This document shows positions 32,371 through 39,460 of a DNA stretch of 64,000 bases, piece after piece. The notes beneath the pieces are model-generated. The model was not told where the DNA came from, ran no database searches, and saw only the letters and a list, made by a program, of their open reading frames with translations. Positions within the stretch are counted from its first letter, which is position 1. Each line of letters opens with the position of its first letter. Position numbers and translations under genes: made by a program. The DNA is from Nesterenkonia sandarakina (lineage in GTDB: Bacteria; Actinomycetota; Actinomycetes; Actinomycetales; Micrococcaceae): contig NZ_JACCFQ010000001.1 in assembly GCF_013410215.1 (NCBI RefSeq), forward strand, positions 1 through 64,000, given 5' to 3'.

Positions 32371-32615
32371 CGAGGAATTACTAGAAGACCAGTTCGGCCG
32401 TGCTTTGCTGCTTGATGCTCCTCGGCTGTTTGCGCCCCTACCACTGTGCGGATTGGAAGTCGGATAGTAGGCCCGGGGAGAGTATGACCTGAAACTCCCT
32501 CCGCAAGCAGGGCAGTCCGCCTGACCGCTCGCTGTGCGGTGGCCTTGGACCGGCGCGGTGCATCTAGTCGTGAACTAATGGGAACAAACTGTGGTTCAAA
32601 TAACCTGTAGTACAA
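32367..32615 (-). CDS. Possible small protein leading the TIR operon
   Basis: An 82-codon frame from TTG 32615 (an internal start is possible) ends exactly in the TIR start codon (GTGA). Composition is protein-like, basic and Ala-rich (RRSKATAQRAVRRTALLAEG ... AQTAEEHQAAKHGRTGLLVIP). No family recognised and no strong ribosome site. Coupling to the TIR gene is the main argument. The rest of the 370-bp stretch 32371-32742 shows no gene; TTGACG on the minus strand near 32625 could be a -35. Confidence 0.35.
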   Translation of the reverse strand: MYYRLFEPQFVPISSRLDAPRRSKATAQRAVRRTALLAEGVSGHTLPGPTIRLPIRTVVGAQTAEEHQAAKHGRTGLLVIPR

Positions 32616-32742
32616 ACGTCAATTTTATATACTCTTCCCGTGGCCGGCGTCCGAACACAGCAAACCAGCACTGGAATTTAGGACTGCCTACGCGGGAGGC
32701 GGCTACCGTATTCCACGTTCTCCGCAAGAATGCCTATACATC

Positions 32743-33318
32743 TCACTCTTCGGGGCCCCTGTGTCGATAGAAAGTCGCCCGACTCCACCCCACCAGCCTA
32801 GCCGCCTCAGTGGCCGTCCGACCTCGAGCCCGAGCTTCCTGGACGACCCGCAGTTTCTCCGCGATCACCGCAGGATCGGATGGTGGCCGACCAAAACGTG
32901 TGCCACTTTGCTTTGCAGCCGCGATGCCGGCGTTGACTCGTTCGGTGATGAGCTCTCGTTCGTACTCCGCGAGTGTGGCGAGCATGTTCAGCATCAGCCG
33001 GCCCGTCGAGGTCGCGGGATCAATCCCGTCACTGATGGACTTCACCGCTACTCCCCTGTCCCGGAGAAGGTTCACCGTGTTCAACACGTCAATGAGCGAC
33101 CGGCCTAACCGGTCAACGCGCCACACCACCACGGTGTCCCCGGATTCCGCATACTCAAGCAGTTTTTTCATCCCTGGACGAGAGACCGCGGTCTTCGATC
33201 CCGAGGTGACGTCGAAGAAAACATCCCTACGCTGCACCCCCTCCCCCAGCAATGCATCGACTTGCAGCTGGGAATCCTGACTCGCCGTGCTGACCCGCGT
33301 GTACCCCAAAAGCCTCAT
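32743..33318 (-). CDS. Serine recombinase (resolvase/invertase family)
   Basis: 191 residues from ATG 33318. The resolvase N-terminal domain shows MRLLGYTRVSTASQDSQLQ (catalytic Ser10), VVVWRVDRLGRSLIDVL and STGRLMLNMLATLAEYERELITERV. The C-terminal helix-turn-helix is RTATEAARLVGWSRATFYRH. It is a small Tn3/Pin-type site-specific recombinase, enough for resolution or inversion between short sites, not a large integrase. It lies upstream of the TIR operon on the same strand and marks this block as mobile. A dyad at 33449 could be its site. Confidence 0.9.
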   Translation of the reverse strand: MRLLGYTRVSTASQDSQLQVDALLGEGVQRRDVFFDVTSGSKTAVSRPGMKKLLEYAESGDTVVVWRVDRLGRSLIDVLNTVNLLRDRGVAVKSISDGIDPATSTGRLMLNMLATLAEYERELITERVNAGIAAAKQSGTRFGRPPSDPAVIAEKLRVVQEARARGRTATEAARLVGWSRATFYRHRGPEE

Positions 33319-33448
33319 GAGACAAGAATGCCCCACAAAAGTGCCCACAGTCGTGTTCTGAGACGGATTACGTCGAGACGTGTTTGTGAGACATCGCAAG
33401 TCCCAGATTCCCGCGGAGTTGGAGGTGGAGTAGAAAGTCCGTACAGAG

Positions 33449-33478
33449 TGTCTTGTAAGACTACAGATTTATAAGACA
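33449..33478. other. Candidate recombination (res-like) dyad
   Basis: TGTCTTGTAA (33449-33458) and TTATAAGACA (33469-33478) form a 30-bp dyad with one mismatch, about 130 bp before the recombinase start. Size and TGTC...GACA ends are typical of a Tn3-family res subsite. The rest of the gap 33319-33654 shows no gene. Confidence 0.45.
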
Positions 33479-33654
33479 CGATCATCTGGTCCCGGAGTCG
33501 ACACTTAATCACAGACCGTCTTCTCTTTGCCTATGCGCGGCCACGTTGCCCCACCTCTCTTGACTTTCTTACAGCCAACGGGCGAACGAGAGCTACCCAG
33601 ACTCGTGCCAACGAGGTCGCGGCCGCGAGGGCACCGACTGCACGTGTGGCACCG

Positions 33655-34002
33655 CTAAGGATTGCTGGTCCCAACCCCCAGTATCCGGACCTCCACCTGA
33701 GTAGCAGCACGCTGCTCCGCTGTCACCAGCGCGAAGACGCAGCCGTGGACGGCATTCACGACGTCCCCTGCTGGGCGGGATCCGTCGATGTACAGATCGA
33801 TGTACACCAAAACCTCACCGTCACGGGCGACCACATCGACTACGGCCGCATCGGAGCCGTCTGCGCCGAAGAACTGCTTTGTCGCTGACGCAAGAACGTC
33901 TCGAAAGCTTGGAACCAGCCGGGATACTCCCGGAATGTCAGGAACTACCGTGGCGAGGGAGGAAGACAACGTCTCCGTCCGCGCAGGTGCAGGGTCATTC
34001 AT
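33655..34002 (-). CDS. Asp23/Gls24-like small protein
   Basis: 115 residues from ATG 34002 (MNDPAPART), preceded by GAGGA. The core VVDVVARDGEVLVYIDLYIDGSRPAGDVVNAVHGCVFALVTAEQRAATQVEVRILGV resembles the Asp23 fold, in which a V.V.V strand pair is followed by a helix and a VNVxVxxV strand. Weak similarity, so family is tentative. It starts 8 bp inside the preceding gene and is the last of a leftward group of three including a broken sigma factor. Confidence 0.55.
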   Translation of the reverse strand: MNDPAPARTETLSSSLATVVPDIPGVSRLVPSFRDVLASATKQFFGADGSDAAVVDVVARDGEVLVYIDLYIDGSRPAGDVVNAVHGCVFALVTAEQRAATQVEVRILGVGTSNP

Positions 34003-34558
34003 CGTAGATATCCTCCGCAATCAGATCGAGGGTTCGGGTCCGGAGTCCTGCGGCTTCGCGGAGTCGAACCGTGATGCCCGCACGCAGCCGAACCTGCAGG
34101 TCAGAGATGGAACTGTGAGACGACATCGTCACGCTCAGGCGCAGATCGATGGTCATGGTGTCCTGGTCAAGTTCGAGGACGTGGACCCTGCGAGCCTGCA
34201 CTCCGAGCTCCGCATCGACCACGGCGCGGACTTCCGCACGCAGGGCGGCCAGGAGCATGGCGTAGGTATGGCCCGCCGGAGTCGTCAGCTCCACGCTGGG
34301 GCCTCGGGCGAACTCGCGCCGCACTACCTCCATGATCCGCGACTTAATACTCGTCAGCTCGGCATCATCATTGATGCTCCTAGCCCGGTAGTCGGTGACC
34401 ACTGCACGAAGTCGGTCATAGTTTCCGATTCCACGGGCGCTCTCGAGCGCTCCCCGAGTCTGTGGGATTTCAGGGATCCGCTCCGCACGATGATCAGTCC
34501 AACGGGGTTGATCCTTTGGCTCGTGCTTGGGGTTGGGGGCTGCTGACCTGGATGTCAT
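33995..34558 (-). CDS. Asp23-like envelope-stress protein (tentative)
   Basis: 187 residues from ATG 34558, with GGAAGGA 5 bases upstream, lying 65 bp inside the 3' end of the sigma pseudogene. After a disordered N-terminus (~60 residues) the part IKSRIMEVVRREFARGPSVELTTPAGHTYAMLLAALRAEVRAVVDAELGVQARRVHVLELDQDTMTIDLRLSV looks like an Asp23-type beta-alpha unit; the end ITVRLREAAGLRTRTLDLIAEDI fits too. Family assignment is tentative. Context: sigma factor plus Asp23-like proteins recur in actinobacterial stress loci. Confidence 0.6.
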   Translation of the reverse strand: MTSRSAAPNPKHEPKDQPRWTDHRAERIPEIPQTRGALESARGIGNYDRLRAVVTDYRARSINDDAELTSIKSRIMEVVRREFARGPSVELTTPAGHTYAMLLAALRAEVRAVVDAELGVQARRVHVLELDQDTMTIDLRLSVTMSSHSSISDLQVRLRAGITVRLREAAGLRTRTLDLIAEDIYDE

Positions 34559-35182
34559 GCCTGTCCTTCCCTGCCCTGGCGATGGCGTACTGGGCTCGTC
34601 GGATTCTTTCGCGCACTAGGTACGGAGAAACTCTGAGGATCTGCGCGATCTCGACAAGAGTCTGGCCGTCGACATCGTGCAGCATCCACGTCAGATGGAC
34701 TTCCAGAGAGACCGCAAGCTACGCCGATGCCTGCGCCCGGATCTCCGCATACATCTCCATCAGCGGCGGTGCGTCGAAAAAGCTGCTTCCGGTGCGCGTC
34801 GGGGCCCCACCACGGTGGCGGACGAATCCGGTTGTGGACTTCTGGGAGGCCGGCCTCGGAGCACAAAGTGGCTGTGGTGCGCTGCGATCCAGAACAACCA
34901 GGAGGAAAAGTCTTCAGCGTCCCTCAGTGAGTCGAGTCGGCGCCACGCGGTCAGTAGAATCTCGTCCACCACGAGCTTCGTCTCCGCCTCGTGGTGCAGG
35001 ATCCACAGGCACAACTCAAAGATGAGCGGCTCGTGAGCTTCCAACAGAATGGCGAAGGCCAGGAGGTCTCCGTCACGGGCTCGTAAGACGAGATTGCCCT
35101 CTTCGTTCTGCGCTGGGTCGGCGGCTCCAGCGGTTCCTAGACGAGTCCTGTCGTGATCTGTGGTCTCAGATGGTGGTCCCAC
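34494..35182 (-). pseudogene. Sigma-70-type factor, frameshifted and with an internal stop
   Basis: The first frame (from 35182) gives sigma region 2 (LVLRARDGDLLAFAILLEAHEPLIFELCLWI ... ILLTAWRRLDSLRDAEDFSSWLFWIA) and stops at 34760. A second frame resumes just before: FFDAPPLMEMYAEIRAQASA, hits TAG at 34721-34719, then continues LAVSLEVHLTWMLHDVDGQTLVEIAQILRVSPYLVRERIRRA, a normal region 4. So two lesions, a frameshift around 34790-34860 and an amber codon, separate regions 2 and 4. The factor should be non-functional unless these are sequencing errors. It heads the Asp23-like pair. Confidence 0.75.
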
Positions 35183-35340
35183 TGCGGTGGTGTTGTCCTC
35201 CTGGTCGTGGATTCCTCTGTGAGATCAACTCCCGCGCGTTCGCGGCTGCGTCGATTCCGATACGGCCGCTGGGGGTTGGCCGGGCGGTGCAATTCGGTCC
35301 TTCGAGACCTGTATGCCCTCTCTGGCCTTCTTGCGAGAAT

Positions 35341-35374
35341 CCCGGCGACCCGCCACGCTGCGCAGGTCACCGGG
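35341..35374 (-). terminator. Hairpin after csbD-like gene
   Basis: CCCGGCGACC (35341-35350) pairs with GGTCACCGGG (35365-35374) with one mismatch, 25 bp after the CsbD-like stop. It separates the CsbD/AmaP group from the broken sigma gene. Confidence 0.5.
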
Positions 35375-35398
35375 ATCTCTTGCGAGAGCTGGGACCGC

Positions 35399-35581
35399 TT
35401 AGTTGAACATGTCCTTTGCGGCGTCCTTGGTCTTCTCTCCGGCCTGCTTGGCTTCGGCCTTGTTCTTCTGAGCCACGCCTTCGGCCTGGGTCTCCTCATT
35501 CCCGGTGGCCTTGCCCAGGGCTTCCTTCGCTGCCCCTGCGGCCTTCTCAGCGGCATTGCTGAAATTGTCTGCTGCACTCAT
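35399..35581 (-). CDS. CsbD family stress protein
   Basis: 60 residues: MSAADNFSNAAEKAAGAAKEALGKATGNEETQAEG, then QKNKAEAKQAGEKTKDAAKD. The amphipathic Ala/Lys/Glu pattern with GKATGNEE..AEG is the CsbD signature, a general-stress small protein first seen in the B. subtilis SigB regulon. AAAGGA precedes the ATG. It lies in the Asp23/Gls24 envelope-stress cluster. Confidence 0.92.
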   Translation of the reverse strand: MSAADNFSNAAEKAAGAAKEALGKATGNEETQAEGVAQKNKAEAKQAGEKTKDAAKDMFN

Positions 35582-35641
35582 GGTGAAACGTCCTTTCGAT
35601 AGGTGATTCTCAAATCCACGGTTGTGGTCTGTTTTCGATGG

Positions 35642-36247
35642 TCAGGACAGTTCTACCTCATGAGATTCGGAGCGGCGTGTGCGCCGGACCGGGTCTACGA
35701 TGAGCCTCACAGAACTCAGCTCCGCCTGGAGGGACTGCTCGACCTCGCGGAATGTCCGGCGGTACAGCTGGGACACCGAGTCAGCAATATCGCTGCGCTC
35801 ATCGATCTCAACCTTCATCAACAGCCCCGGCGATTTCGCGGTTCCTTCAAGCCGAACGGTGCTCCCCACAACTCCTGGGACCATTTCGGCCGAATCGGAG
35901 ATCGCACGCTGAAGCACCGTGGTGTTCAACCGAGTCACTCCCTCACGGCCATCGGTGTGCAGCTGGAACTCTCCCGCCTTGTCCGTGCGCGGGACTGCGG
36001 TGATGATCCACCAGAGGCTGAGCACCACCAGCCCCGCGCTGACGGCCAGGACTGCTCCCGGTAACCAGGCCGGCAACGCATCGGCGGAGCCCAGGGCATC
36101 TCCAGGCTGGGGTGAATGTTCCCACCCGCCGAGAAGCTGACTGAGCAGACCCATCGCCGTCACCAGGACCCCGGCACCGACGAGCAGGAGCAGCAGCCCC
36201 AGAATGAGGAGGATGAACCTGTTCGGAGCTTTCGATACTGCGATCAT
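35642..36247 (-). CDS. AmaP-like membrane anchor for Asp23
   Basis: 201 residues. Two helices (FILLILGLLLLLVGAGVLVTAMGLL and WLPGAVLAVSAGLVVLSLWWII) precede a soluble domain with GVTRLNTTVLQRAISDSAEMVPGVVGSTVRLEGTAKSPGLLMKVEIDER and VRLIVDPVRRTRRSESHEVELS. The layout matches the alkaline-shock membrane anchor AmaP, which holds Asp23 at the envelope. The ATG overlaps the stop of the preceding gene (ATGA). Role in envelope stress inferred from family and cluster. Confidence 0.75.
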   Translation of the reverse strand: MIAVSKAPNRFILLILGLLLLLVGAGVLVTAMGLLSQLLGGWEHSPQPGDALGSADALPAWLPGAVLAVSAGLVVLSLWWIITAVPRTDKAGEFQLHTDGREGVTRLNTTVLQRAISDSAEMVPGVVGSTVRLEGTAKSPGLLMKVEIDERSDIADSVSQLYRRTFREVEQSLQAELSSVRLIVDPVRRTRRSESHEVELS

Positions 36248-36786
36248 CGCTTCTCCTTCTTCGTGGTGTTCACCGAGACCCGTGGACTCCGGCGCAGACC
36301 CATGGAGCTGAACCGGTCCTGAATTCTTCCGGAGAGCTCGCGCTGCACCTCTTTGGTCCCGGGTGCCACAGTGCTCACCGAAAGCTTGACTCGGTTCGGT
36401 CTGGCATTGGCCCGGGTGGAAACTGTGCCATCGACGCGCTCAGCTTCAGCTGAGGCGATCCGGCCCAGCCCGCGGGTGGTCAGCACCGTCTTCTGGTGGG
36501 TTCCCGCGTCGGGAACCGTCATCTCGACCACCGCTGCACGTCCCGGCTTCAGAGCCAGCACGATCAGGACCAGTCCGATCAGGGCGAAGAGCACCGCCAG
36601 TGCGACCAGGATGGGAGCACCCCAGGTGAGCTCGACCAGCGCGTCCAGGCCAGTCAGCGCCTCTTGGTGGGTCACGGCGATGATGGACCACCAGAGCCCC
36701 AAGGCACCTAGGATCAACAGGACGGTCGCGACGGCGAGGGCAGGGACGCGCCGGTCAGGACGACGGCGGATCTTAGGGTGACTCAT
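36244..36786 (-). CDS. DUF6286-type membrane protein
   Basis: 180 residues from ATG 36786 (MSHPKIRRRPDRRVPALAVATVLL), preceded by AAAGGA; the start overlaps the upstream Asp23 stop (ATGA). Two helices (VPALAVATVLLILGALGLWWSIIAV and APILVALAVLFALIGLVLIVLAL) lead to a cytosolic domain with VLTTRGLGRIASAEAERVDGTVSTRANARPNRVKLSVSTVA. This fits the DUF6286 family encoded between Asp23 and AmaP genes in actinobacteria. Function unknown. Confidence 0.75.
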   Translation of the reverse strand: MSHPKIRRRPDRRVPALAVATVLLILGALGLWWSIIAVTHQEALTGLDALVELTWGAPILVALAVLFALIGLVLIVLALKPGRAAVVEMTVPDAGTHQKTVLTTRGLGRIASAEAERVDGTVSTRANARPNRVKLSVSTVAPGTKEVQRELSGRIQDRFSSMGLRRSPRVSVNTTKKEKR

Positions 36787-37217
36787 TGCAGTGTCCTTTC
36801 CCCGGTTCCCACCAGCAGCTGATCGATGCGCACATCGACCCATCCCACGCTGACCCCGGTCAGCCGGGTCACTTCATCGCTGATATGACGCCGGGCATCA
36901 TCAGTGAGCTTCTCCAACGGGGCTGGATACGGCAGTGCCAGATGCACGGTGATGTTCGCGATTCCCCCGGTGATCTCCACCTCAGTCTTGGGTCGGGGGC
37001 GATTTCCCGGGCCGATACCGATCCCCGCGATGGTGAATCGGTCAGTGGCAGAGACACCGCTGAGCTGGCCGGCGATATACGCTGCCGTGTGCTCCACAGC
37101 GGCGTCTTTCACCGTGAGCCGACCACGAGTCTCCGCCGGGGTCATCGCCCGCTCTGGGGTCGGCGCCGAGCGCGCCGAGGCGTGGGCAGCGGCAGGGGTA
37201 GGTGCAGCGATACTCAT
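36783..37217 (-). CDS. Asp23/Gls24 family envelope stress protein
   Basis: 144 residues. After ~30 disordered residues the domain reads GRLTVKDAAVEHTAAYIAGQLSGV, later TEVEITGGIANITVHLALPYPAPLEKLTDDARRHISDEVTRLTGVSVGWVDVRIDQL, the standard Asp23 pattern with its V.V.I last strand. It starts and ends in 4-bp ATGA overlaps with its neighbours, so the four-gene run from 37396 to 35642 is a tight operon. Structural partner of the AmaP-like anchor. Confidence 0.85.
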   Translation of the reverse strand: MSIAAPTPAAAHASARSAPTPERAMTPAETRGRLTVKDAAVEHTAAYIAGQLSGVSATDRFTIAGIGIGPGNRPRPKTEVEITGGIANITVHLALPYPAPLEKLTDDARRHISDEVTRLTGVSVGWVDVRIDQLLVGTGERTLQ

Positions 37218-37396
37218 CGCCGGCGCCGATCTGCAGCGGTGAGGTCATTGAGGTCGATCCGACCGTCTATGACCATTCCCACCACTAGTCCCAGCCCACC
37301 GAGGAACGCGACCCCGAGGAAGGCCAAGAAGCCAGCCCATATCGCGACGATGCCAAGGATGAGCCCGACGAAAAGTCCTACGTGTGATGTTTTCAT
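37214..37396 (-). CDS. Small two-helix membrane protein (DUF2273-like)
   Basis: 60 residues: MKTSHVGLFVGLILGIVAIWAGFLAFLGVAFLGGLGLVVGMVIDGRIDL and a basic tail. One long or two short helices resemble the DUF2273 small proteins of Asp23/AmaP operons. It heads the coupled run into the Asp23 gene (ATGA). Confidence 0.7.
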   Translation of the reverse strand: MKTSHVGLFVGLILGIVAIWAGFLAFLGVAFLGGLGLVVGMVIDGRIDLNDLTAADRRRR

Positions 37397-37526
37397 GGTG
37401 TGTCTCTTTCACTGAATAGAAGAAGGAACCGCTCCCCCGCCCCACGGGCCGGACGTGGACTACCAACCAGTCGCGAGCCCGCCGGGGCGGGGGTGGTGAG
37501 CTTCATGACCTAGAAGATCGCAGGAA

Positions 37527-38045
37527 TCAGGCGAGTTCCACACCGGAGTCGCGACGCTGGTCGTCTTCCTCCTCGGGCAGGTGCACATCAGCGACGCTGA
37601 TGTTGACCTCGACCACCTCAAGGCCGGTGCCGTGCTCCACGGAGCGGATCACGTTGCGCCGGATCTTTTCGGCGACCTCGACAATCGAAACCCCGTATTC
37701 GACGATCACGTTGAGGTCGATAGCGGTCTGGCGCTCACCCTTCTCTACAGAGACACCGCCGGAGACCTGGGTGCTCGAACCTGGGATCCGCTCCGAGATC
37801 GCGTCGAAGGCGCGCCGGGCAGCGTTGCCCATGCCGTAGACACCGGGGACCTCACGGGTAGCAATACCAGCAAGCTTCTGGACCACGTTCTCTTCAACTG
37901 TGGTGATCCCCTGCTCGGTGATCAGCGGGCTCTTGGCTGCAGCCTGCTTGCGAGTCAGCTCCGCGCTCTGGGCGTTGCCGTTCTGGGCTGACCCCTGGTG
38001 GGCAGTCTGGCCCGGCTTGGCAGCGGCGGAAGTGTTCTCAGTCAT
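37527..38045 (-). CDS. Asp23/Gls24 family envelope stress protein
   Basis: 172 residues from ATG 38045 (MTENTSAAAKPGQ). A ~35-residue disordered start precedes a canonical Asp23 domain: SPLITEQGITTVEENVVQKLAGIATREVPGVYGMG, SGGVSVEKGERQTAIDLNVIVEYGVSIVEVAEKIRRNVIRSVEHGTGLEVVEVNISVADVHLPEEE. This is the best-conserved Asp23 copy here and leads the cluster with a ~130-bp gap to the next gene. Predicted soluble protein that forms a layer beneath the membrane via the AmaP-like anchor. Confidence 0.92.
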   Translation of the reverse strand: MTENTSAAAKPGQTAHQGSAQNGNAQSAELTRKQAAAKSPLITEQGITTVEENVVQKLAGIATREVPGVYGMGNAARRAFDAISERIPGSSTQVSGGVSVEKGERQTAIDLNVIVEYGVSIVEVAEKIRRNVIRSVEHGTGLEVVEVNISVADVHLPEEEDDQRRDSGVELA

Positions 38046-38239
38046 GGTGTCTCCTCGTAGATCTTTCGAGCGGCAGACCGCTCGTGGATGTAGATTCGAG
38101 CCGACCTTTTCGGTCGGACACAAGCTAAGACGCACCGCAGCCAGAATCCTCACGCAGAATCTCAAACTTTTTTCTCGGCCCCGACGAGTGCCGACTCTCG
38201 GGCTCGATCGAGCGAACACTCGCCAGGCCTCTTGCAGAC

Positions 38240-38287
38240 GAAAGGGCGGGACCCCACCATGGACACATAGTGGGATCCCGCCCTTTC
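38240..38287 (-). terminator. Strong terminator of the SDR gene
   Basis: GAAAGGGCGGGACCCCAC (38240-38257) and GTGGGATCCCGCCCTTTC (38270-38287) form an 18-bp stem with one G-T-compatible mismatch and a 12-base loop. A-tract/T-tract ends are present on both strands. It stands 13 bp after the stop of the leftward SDR gene. Confidence 0.8.
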
Positions 38288-38300
38288 TGCCGTTATCTGA

Positions 38301-39083
38301 TCAGTACGCGGCTGACTGTCCTCCGTCGATAGGGATCACGGCGCTGTTGATGTAGCTGGCCTCGTCCGACAGCAGGAACGCCACGACGGCCGCGACCTCG
38401 TCGGCCTCCCCGTAGCGCTTGGTGGGGTTGGTCTGAATGAACTCCTCGGCAGCCTCCCGCGGGTTCTCTGCGTTGATCTGCTTCATAGATCCTTCGACCA
38501 TGGCTGTCCAGATGGCCCCCGGTGCCACAGCGTTGACCGTGACGCCGTACTGGCCGTACTCGGTGCCTGAGTTCCGGGTGAGCCCGACAACTCCGTGCTT
38601 GGCTGCTGCATACCCGGACTGGTTGCCCACACCTCGTATGCCACCCACTGACGCGGTGTTGACCACGTGTCCATTGCCTTGGGATCGCATGACCTTGAGC
38701 ACTCCAGCCAGGCTGAGGAAGACTCCTCGCAGGTTCACCGCGAGTACTTTGTCGAACTCCTGGGAGCCGAAGTTCTCGGTCAGGTTCTGCTTGCCCTCGA
38801 TGCCAGCGTTGTTGAAGAAGCAATCAATGGTGGTGAATTCTTCAACGGTCTTGGTGATGAAGCTTTCGACCTGTTCGTCATCTGTCACATCAGCTGTGAT
38901 GGTGAGGACTCGGGCGTCGGCGTTGGCCTCGAGAATTACCCGCTTGGTGTCCTCGAGCCCCTCCGCCGAGAGATCTACGAGGCTCAGGTTGGCGCCCTCA
39001 GAGGCCACGCGGGCCGCCGTAGCGCGACCAAGCCCCGATCCAGCGCCGGTGATCAGTACGGTCTTTCCTGTGAAACGTGCCAT
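38301..39083 (-). CDS. SDR family oxidoreductase
   Basis: 260 residues from ATG 39083 (MARFTGKTVLITGAGSGLG). Full classical SDR: TGAGSGLG (13-20), DVTD, NNAG, Ser in NTASVGG, YxxxK in SGYAAAKHG, and the C-terminal YINSAVIPIDGG. Length and motifs are those of NAD(P)-dependent cyclohexanol/3-oxoacyl-type dehydrogenases. AAAGGA lies 11 bases upstream, a bit far. Monocistronic with its own terminator. Substrate unknown. Confidence 0.92.
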   Translation of the reverse strand: MARFTGKTVLITGAGSGLGRATAARVASEGANLSLVDLSAEGLEDTKRVILEANADARVLTITADVTDDEQVESFITKTVEEFTTIDCFFNNAGIEGKQNLTENFGSQEFDKVLAVNLRGVFLSLAGVLKVMRSQGNGHVVNTASVGGIRGVGNQSGYAAAKHGVVGLTRNSGTEYGQYGVTVNAVAPGAIWTAMVEGSMKQINAENPREAAEEFIQTNPTKRYGEADEVAAVVAFLLSDEASYINSAVIPIDGGQSAAY

Positions 39084-39208
39084 GAAGCAACGGATCCTTT
39101 CGTGGTGCGTGATGTATCTCTTGCAACTTTGAAACACCCGAGGAAAATTCCTGCACTGCAGTGCGACATTCTCTGTCATGCCCCAGAAGAATCTGCGAGA
39201 GTCTGGGG

Positions 39209-39460
39209 ATGAACGATGACGATCTTGACTCACTGATCGAGGCCACCGAGCTCGTGGTGATGACCCAATTCGGCTCGACCCCCATGTTGCAGCGAAAGCT
39301 TGACCTGACTTACGCCGAAGCCGGGCAGATGATGGACCTCTTGGAGTCCCACGGCGTGGTCGGTCAGGAGCAGGAATCGAGGACGCGTGACGTGAGGATC
39401 CCGGTTTCCCGTCTGGCAACCACCCTCGATCGCCTCCGGCGTGAAGGGGGCGCAGCATGA
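39209..39460 (+). CDS. Stand-alone FtsK gamma (winged-helix) domain protein
   Basis: 83 residues. ELVVMTQFGSTPMLQRKLDLTYAEAGQMMDLLESHGVVGQEQESRTRDVRIP closely follows the FtsK/SpoIIIE gamma domain, which recognises the polar KOPS/SRS sequences on DNA. The motor domain is absent, so it can bind but not translocate DNA. The ATG at 39209 lacks a good ribosome site. The stop overlaps the dxr ATG (ATGA), so the two are translated together. Possibly a DNA-binding regulator of dxr, or a fragment fixed by chance. Confidence 0.82.
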   Translation: MNDDDLDSLIEATELVVMTQFGSTPMLQRKLDLTYAEAGQMMDLLESHGVVGQEQESRTRDVRIPVSRLATTLDRLRREGGAA

